Source: Candidatus Dormiibacterota bacterium
GTDB taxonomy: Bacteria > Chloroflexota > Dormibacteria > Dormibacterales > Dormibacteraceae
DNA: 17,999 bases
Assembly (NCBI GenBank): GCA_003151665.1
Contig: PLYD01000140.1
Location: 1 to 17,999, forward strand
Direction: 5' to 3'
Position numbers and translations under genes: made by a program. This document shows positions 15,881-17,999 of this stretch, one piece after another; within the stretch, counting starts at the first letter, position 1; each line of letters opens with the position of its first letter. The notes under the pieces were generated by a model that did not search any database, was not told the DNA's origin, and saw only the letters and a list, made by a program, of their open reading frames with translations.

Positions 15881-16956
15881 CAGTGGATACCCGTGAACTG
15901 GCCCGCGGCGAGACGCTGGATGTCGAGGAAGCTGATGATCGCCGCCAGGGCGAGCAATGCCACCAGGCCCCAGCGCTGGAAGTTCATCTCCATGTCCCGG
16001 TCGAACGGCCTGCGCCGGATCCACTCGATGACCACGATCACGATCCGGCCGCCGTCGAGGGCCAGAAGCGGCAGCAGGTTGGTGAACCCGAGGGCGACCG
16101 AGAGCAGCGCGACCAGGAAGATGTAGGTCGGAGGGCCCTGGCTCACGGATTCCGCCGTTATCGCGCCGATGCCGATCGGACCGGTCAGACCTTGAGGGCC
16201 GAACAGGCCGCCTTTGACCTGGCCCGAGACCAGGGCGTGAATCCCCTGGACGATGCTATTGACCGCCACGAATGGAAACGTGACGCCGTCCTGGACGGCC
16301 GTTTGCACTGTGAGTACCCTGGGAGCGACCCCGACGCCGATCAAACAAACGACAGGGGCCGTCGTGGTGCAGGTCGGCGTCACTGTGACCATGAAAGGCT
16401 TCCCGTCAGGGTGGACGCCCGACAGCACCAGGGGCTGCCCTGGGTGGGCGTTCTCCTCGGCCGAGATGAATCCCGGCGCGGTCACGGGCTTGCCGTTCAC
16501 GCTACGGACGCTGTCGCCGACCTGGAGGCCCGCCACCGCTGCGGGCGTGCCCGCCAGGACCCGCTGGATCTTGCCGGGGTCGTCATTCAGCTGCGTCAGC
16601 TCGAAACCGGTGATCAGGAGCATGGCGATCAGGAAGTTGGCCAGCGGCCCCGCGAAAAGGATCCCGATCCTCTGCACGGGATGCTTTGAGTGGAACCCGT
16701 TCGGCTCGTCGAAGTCGCCTGCCTCCATCCCGCCCATGCGGACGTACCCGAGGATCGGGAACGCCCGAAGCGCATACATGGTGCCGCCGCGCACGAACGA
16801 AATCAGCTTCGGGCCGGCGCCAACCGAGAACTCGATCACGCGCACCTTGAACAGCTTGGCCGCCAGGAAATGGCCGCCCTCGTGGGGTGCGATCAGGATC
16901 AGAAACATCCCGCAGATGCCGACGGCGGTCAGGAGCCAGTAGAGCAGTGTGCTCAC
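15880..16956 (-). CDS. rseP: RseP/RasP-type site-2 intramembrane metalloprotease
   Basis: This 358-residue membrane protein is a site-2 protease that cuts substrates such as anti-sigma factors within the membrane. The zinc motif HEGGH lies at residues 25-29 in the first membrane segment, followed by the GPK loop and PLGGYV-like FPILGYVRMGGM. One PDZ domain (about 120-200) contains GLQVGDSVRSVNGKPV. The second catalytic motif, NLLPLLALDGGR, is near residue 300 in the third membrane region, and one C-terminal segment follows. The single PDZ and the length match Gram-positive-type RasP rather than the two-PDZ RseP of enterobacteria. Two cysteines eight residues apart in the extracytoplasmic part (near 193-203) might form a disulfide. 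The GTG start overlaps the dxr stop as GTGA. Its substrate is not evident here; no anti-sigma gene lies nearby. Confidence 0.93.
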   Translation of the reverse strand: MSTLLYWLLTAVGICGMFLILIAPHEGGHFLAAKLFKVRVIEFSVGAGPKLISFVRGGTMYALRAFPILGYVRMGGMEAGDFDEPNGFHSKHPVQRIGILFAGPLANFLIAMLLITGFELTQLNDDPGKIQRVLAGTPAAVAGLQVGDSVRSVNGKPVTAPGFISAEENAHPGQPLVLSGVHPDGKPFMVTVTPTCTTTAPVVCLIGVGVAPRVLTVQTAVQDGVTFPFVAVNSIVQGIHALVSGQVKGGLFGPQGLTGPIGIGAITAESVSQGPPTYIFLVALLSVALGFTNLLPLLALDGGRIVIVVIEWIRRRPFDRDMEMNFQRWGLVALLALAAIISFLDIQRLAAGQFTGIH

Positions 16957-17999
16957 GTCTTCAGCCTACCGGACTTGACTTTTACGTACTCCCTCGCCCA
17001 ACGGTCGGCCTCCAGGATCTCCTGCAGCGAATCCCCGGTGCCCGGAAATGCATGGAGGGCTCTTTCGACCGCGCGGACGATCCCGCTGAATGGAATGGCG
17101 CCCGAGAGGAAGGCGTTGACGGCCTCTTCGTTGGCGGCGTTCAGCACCGCGGGGCGGCCTCCGCCCTTGAGCGCCGCCTCACGCGCCAGGCCGACGCTGG
17201 GGAAGCGCTCCTCGTCGAGGGAATGAAAGTCCAGGGCTTCGAGCTCCTCGACCACGGTTGGGGGAACGACATCGGCCAGCCGGTCCGGGTAGCCGAGCGC
17301 GACGGAGATCGGCAGCCTCATGTCCGGGCGGCCGAGCTGTGCCTTGAGAGAACCGTCGACGAACTCCACCATCGAATGCACGACGCTCTGCGGGTGGATG
17401 ACGACAGAGATCCGCTCGAGCGCCACGTCGAACAGGTGGTGGGCCTCGATCACCTCCAGCCCCTTGTTCATCAGCGTCGCGGAGTCGATCGTCACCTTGG
17501 GGCCCATTGACCAGCGGGGATGATTCAGCGCCTCTTCCAGCGTCACCTGGTCCAGGTCGAGGTTGGGGTGCGCCCAGAACGGTCCACCGCTGGCGGTGAG
17601 AATCAGGCGGCGGACGCTGTCCCGACTCTCGCCCCAAAGGCACTGCCATATGGCGCTGTGCTCGGAGTCAACGGGCCTAATGCCACGCTGCCCGGCGGCC
17701 TTCATCACGAGCGAACCTGCCATGACGAGGACTTCCTTCGTCGCCAGCGCGACCTCCTTGCCGGCTTTCAGTGCGTGGAGGGTGGGCGCGAGCGCGCGAG
17801 CGCCTGGGATGGCGACGAGCACGAGGTCGCAGCGCGGGTCCGTGACCATGGCCTCGACCCGTGCGTCGAAGTCCGCTTCCCCGGCCTGGCCCTGGATGAG
17901 GTACTCCGCGGTGCGCTTGGCCGACCGGCGGCCCTCGGTCAGCCCGAACAATCGCAGGCGGGCGGGATTGCGGTCGATGACGTCGAGGGTCTGCTGCCC
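16953..17999 (-). CDS. dxr: 1-deoxy-D-xylulose 5-phosphate reductoisomerase Dxr, 5' end cut by window edge
   Basis: This partial gene encodes Dxr, which converts DXP to MEP with NADPH and a divalent metal, the first committed step of the MEP pathway. Reading continues in frame to the window edge with GQQTLDVIDRNPARLRLFGL, so only the first dozen or so residues with the GSTGSIG nucleotide-binding loop are missing; an internal TTG at 17951 is not the start. Visible motifs are GKEVALATKEVLVMAG, the metal-binding VDSEHSA, TASGGPFW, HPRWSMGPKVTIDSATLMNK and the C-terminal NAANEEAVNAFL. LATKE has threonine where asparagine is usual (LANKE), a conservative change. It is the first gene of the visible minus-strand operon; cdsA or uppS often precede dxr in other bacteria, but they would be outside the window. 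Confidence 0.95.
   Translation of the reverse strand, partial: GQQTLDVIDRNPARLRLFGLTEGRRSAKRTAEYLIQGQAGEADFDARVEAMVTDPRCDLVLVAIPGARALAPTLHALKAGKEVALATKEVLVMAGSLVMKAAGQRGIRPVDSEHSAIWQCLWGESRDSVRRLILTASGGPFWAHPNLDLDQVTLEEALNHPRWSMGPKVTIDSATLMNKGLEVIEAHHLFDVALERISVVIHPQSVVHSMVEFVDGSLKAQLGRPDMRLPISVALGYPDRLADVVPPTVVEELEALDFHSLDEERFPSVGLAREAALKGGGRPAVLNAANEEAVNAFLSGAIPFSGIVRAVERALHAFPGTGDSLQEILEADRWAREYVKVKSGRLKT

Overview
The window is high-GC bacterial chromosome, almost fully packed with genes; no stretch longer than about 80 bases lacks one. I see no tRNA, rRNA, CRISPR array, insertion sequence or phage gene. The gene set (a Tad/Flp pilus locus with a TadZ fused to a cNMP-binding-like domain, MEP-pathway genes linked to a site-2 protease, a short archaeal/eukaryote-type prolyl-tRNA synthetase, large multi-GAF sensors, few Shine-Dalgarno sites) fits Chloroflexota or the related Candidatus Dormibacterota. 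This placement is inference from gene style and composition, not from a marker gene.

Region 1 (about 88-7493, plus strand) is part of a Tad (tight adherence, type IVc) pilus operon in the order cpaE/tadZ, tadE, tadE, tadG, cpaB, tadB, tadC. Neighbouring genes overlap or lie 3-43 bases apart. It encodes a localisation ATPase, two pseudopilins with a prepilin-peptidase-like site, a large cysteine-rich TadG-like surface protein carrying what looks like an inserted adhesin-type domain, the SAF-domain protein CpaB and the two inner-membrane platform proteins. The motor ATPase CpaF/TadA, the major pilin Flp and the prepilin peptidase TadV are absent from the window.

Region 2 (7467-10251, minus strand) is a two-gene unit: a bifunctional RelA/SpoT (p)ppGpp synthetase/hydrolase followed by a metallo-beta-lactamase-fold hydrolase, whose 3' end overlaps the 3' end of tadC. 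A 79-base divergent spacer separates relA from region 3 (10331-13306, plus strand), one large membrane sensor with about four transmembrane segments, four GAF-like domains and a C-terminal HD-GYP domain with an intact motif set, probably a c-di-GMP phosphodiesterase.

Region 4 (13308-17999, minus strand) is a tightly coupled housekeeping operon dxr-rseP-ispG-proS, in which each stop codon overlaps the next start by 1-4 bases. dxr runs off the right edge and lacks only its first residues. Together these genes supply two steps of the MEP isoprenoid pathway, an intramembrane protease and prolyl-tRNA. The points most worth a second look are the cNMP-like/TadZ fusion, the domain inserted in TadG, and the closeness of ppGpp and c-di-GMP enzymes to a surface-pilus locus.
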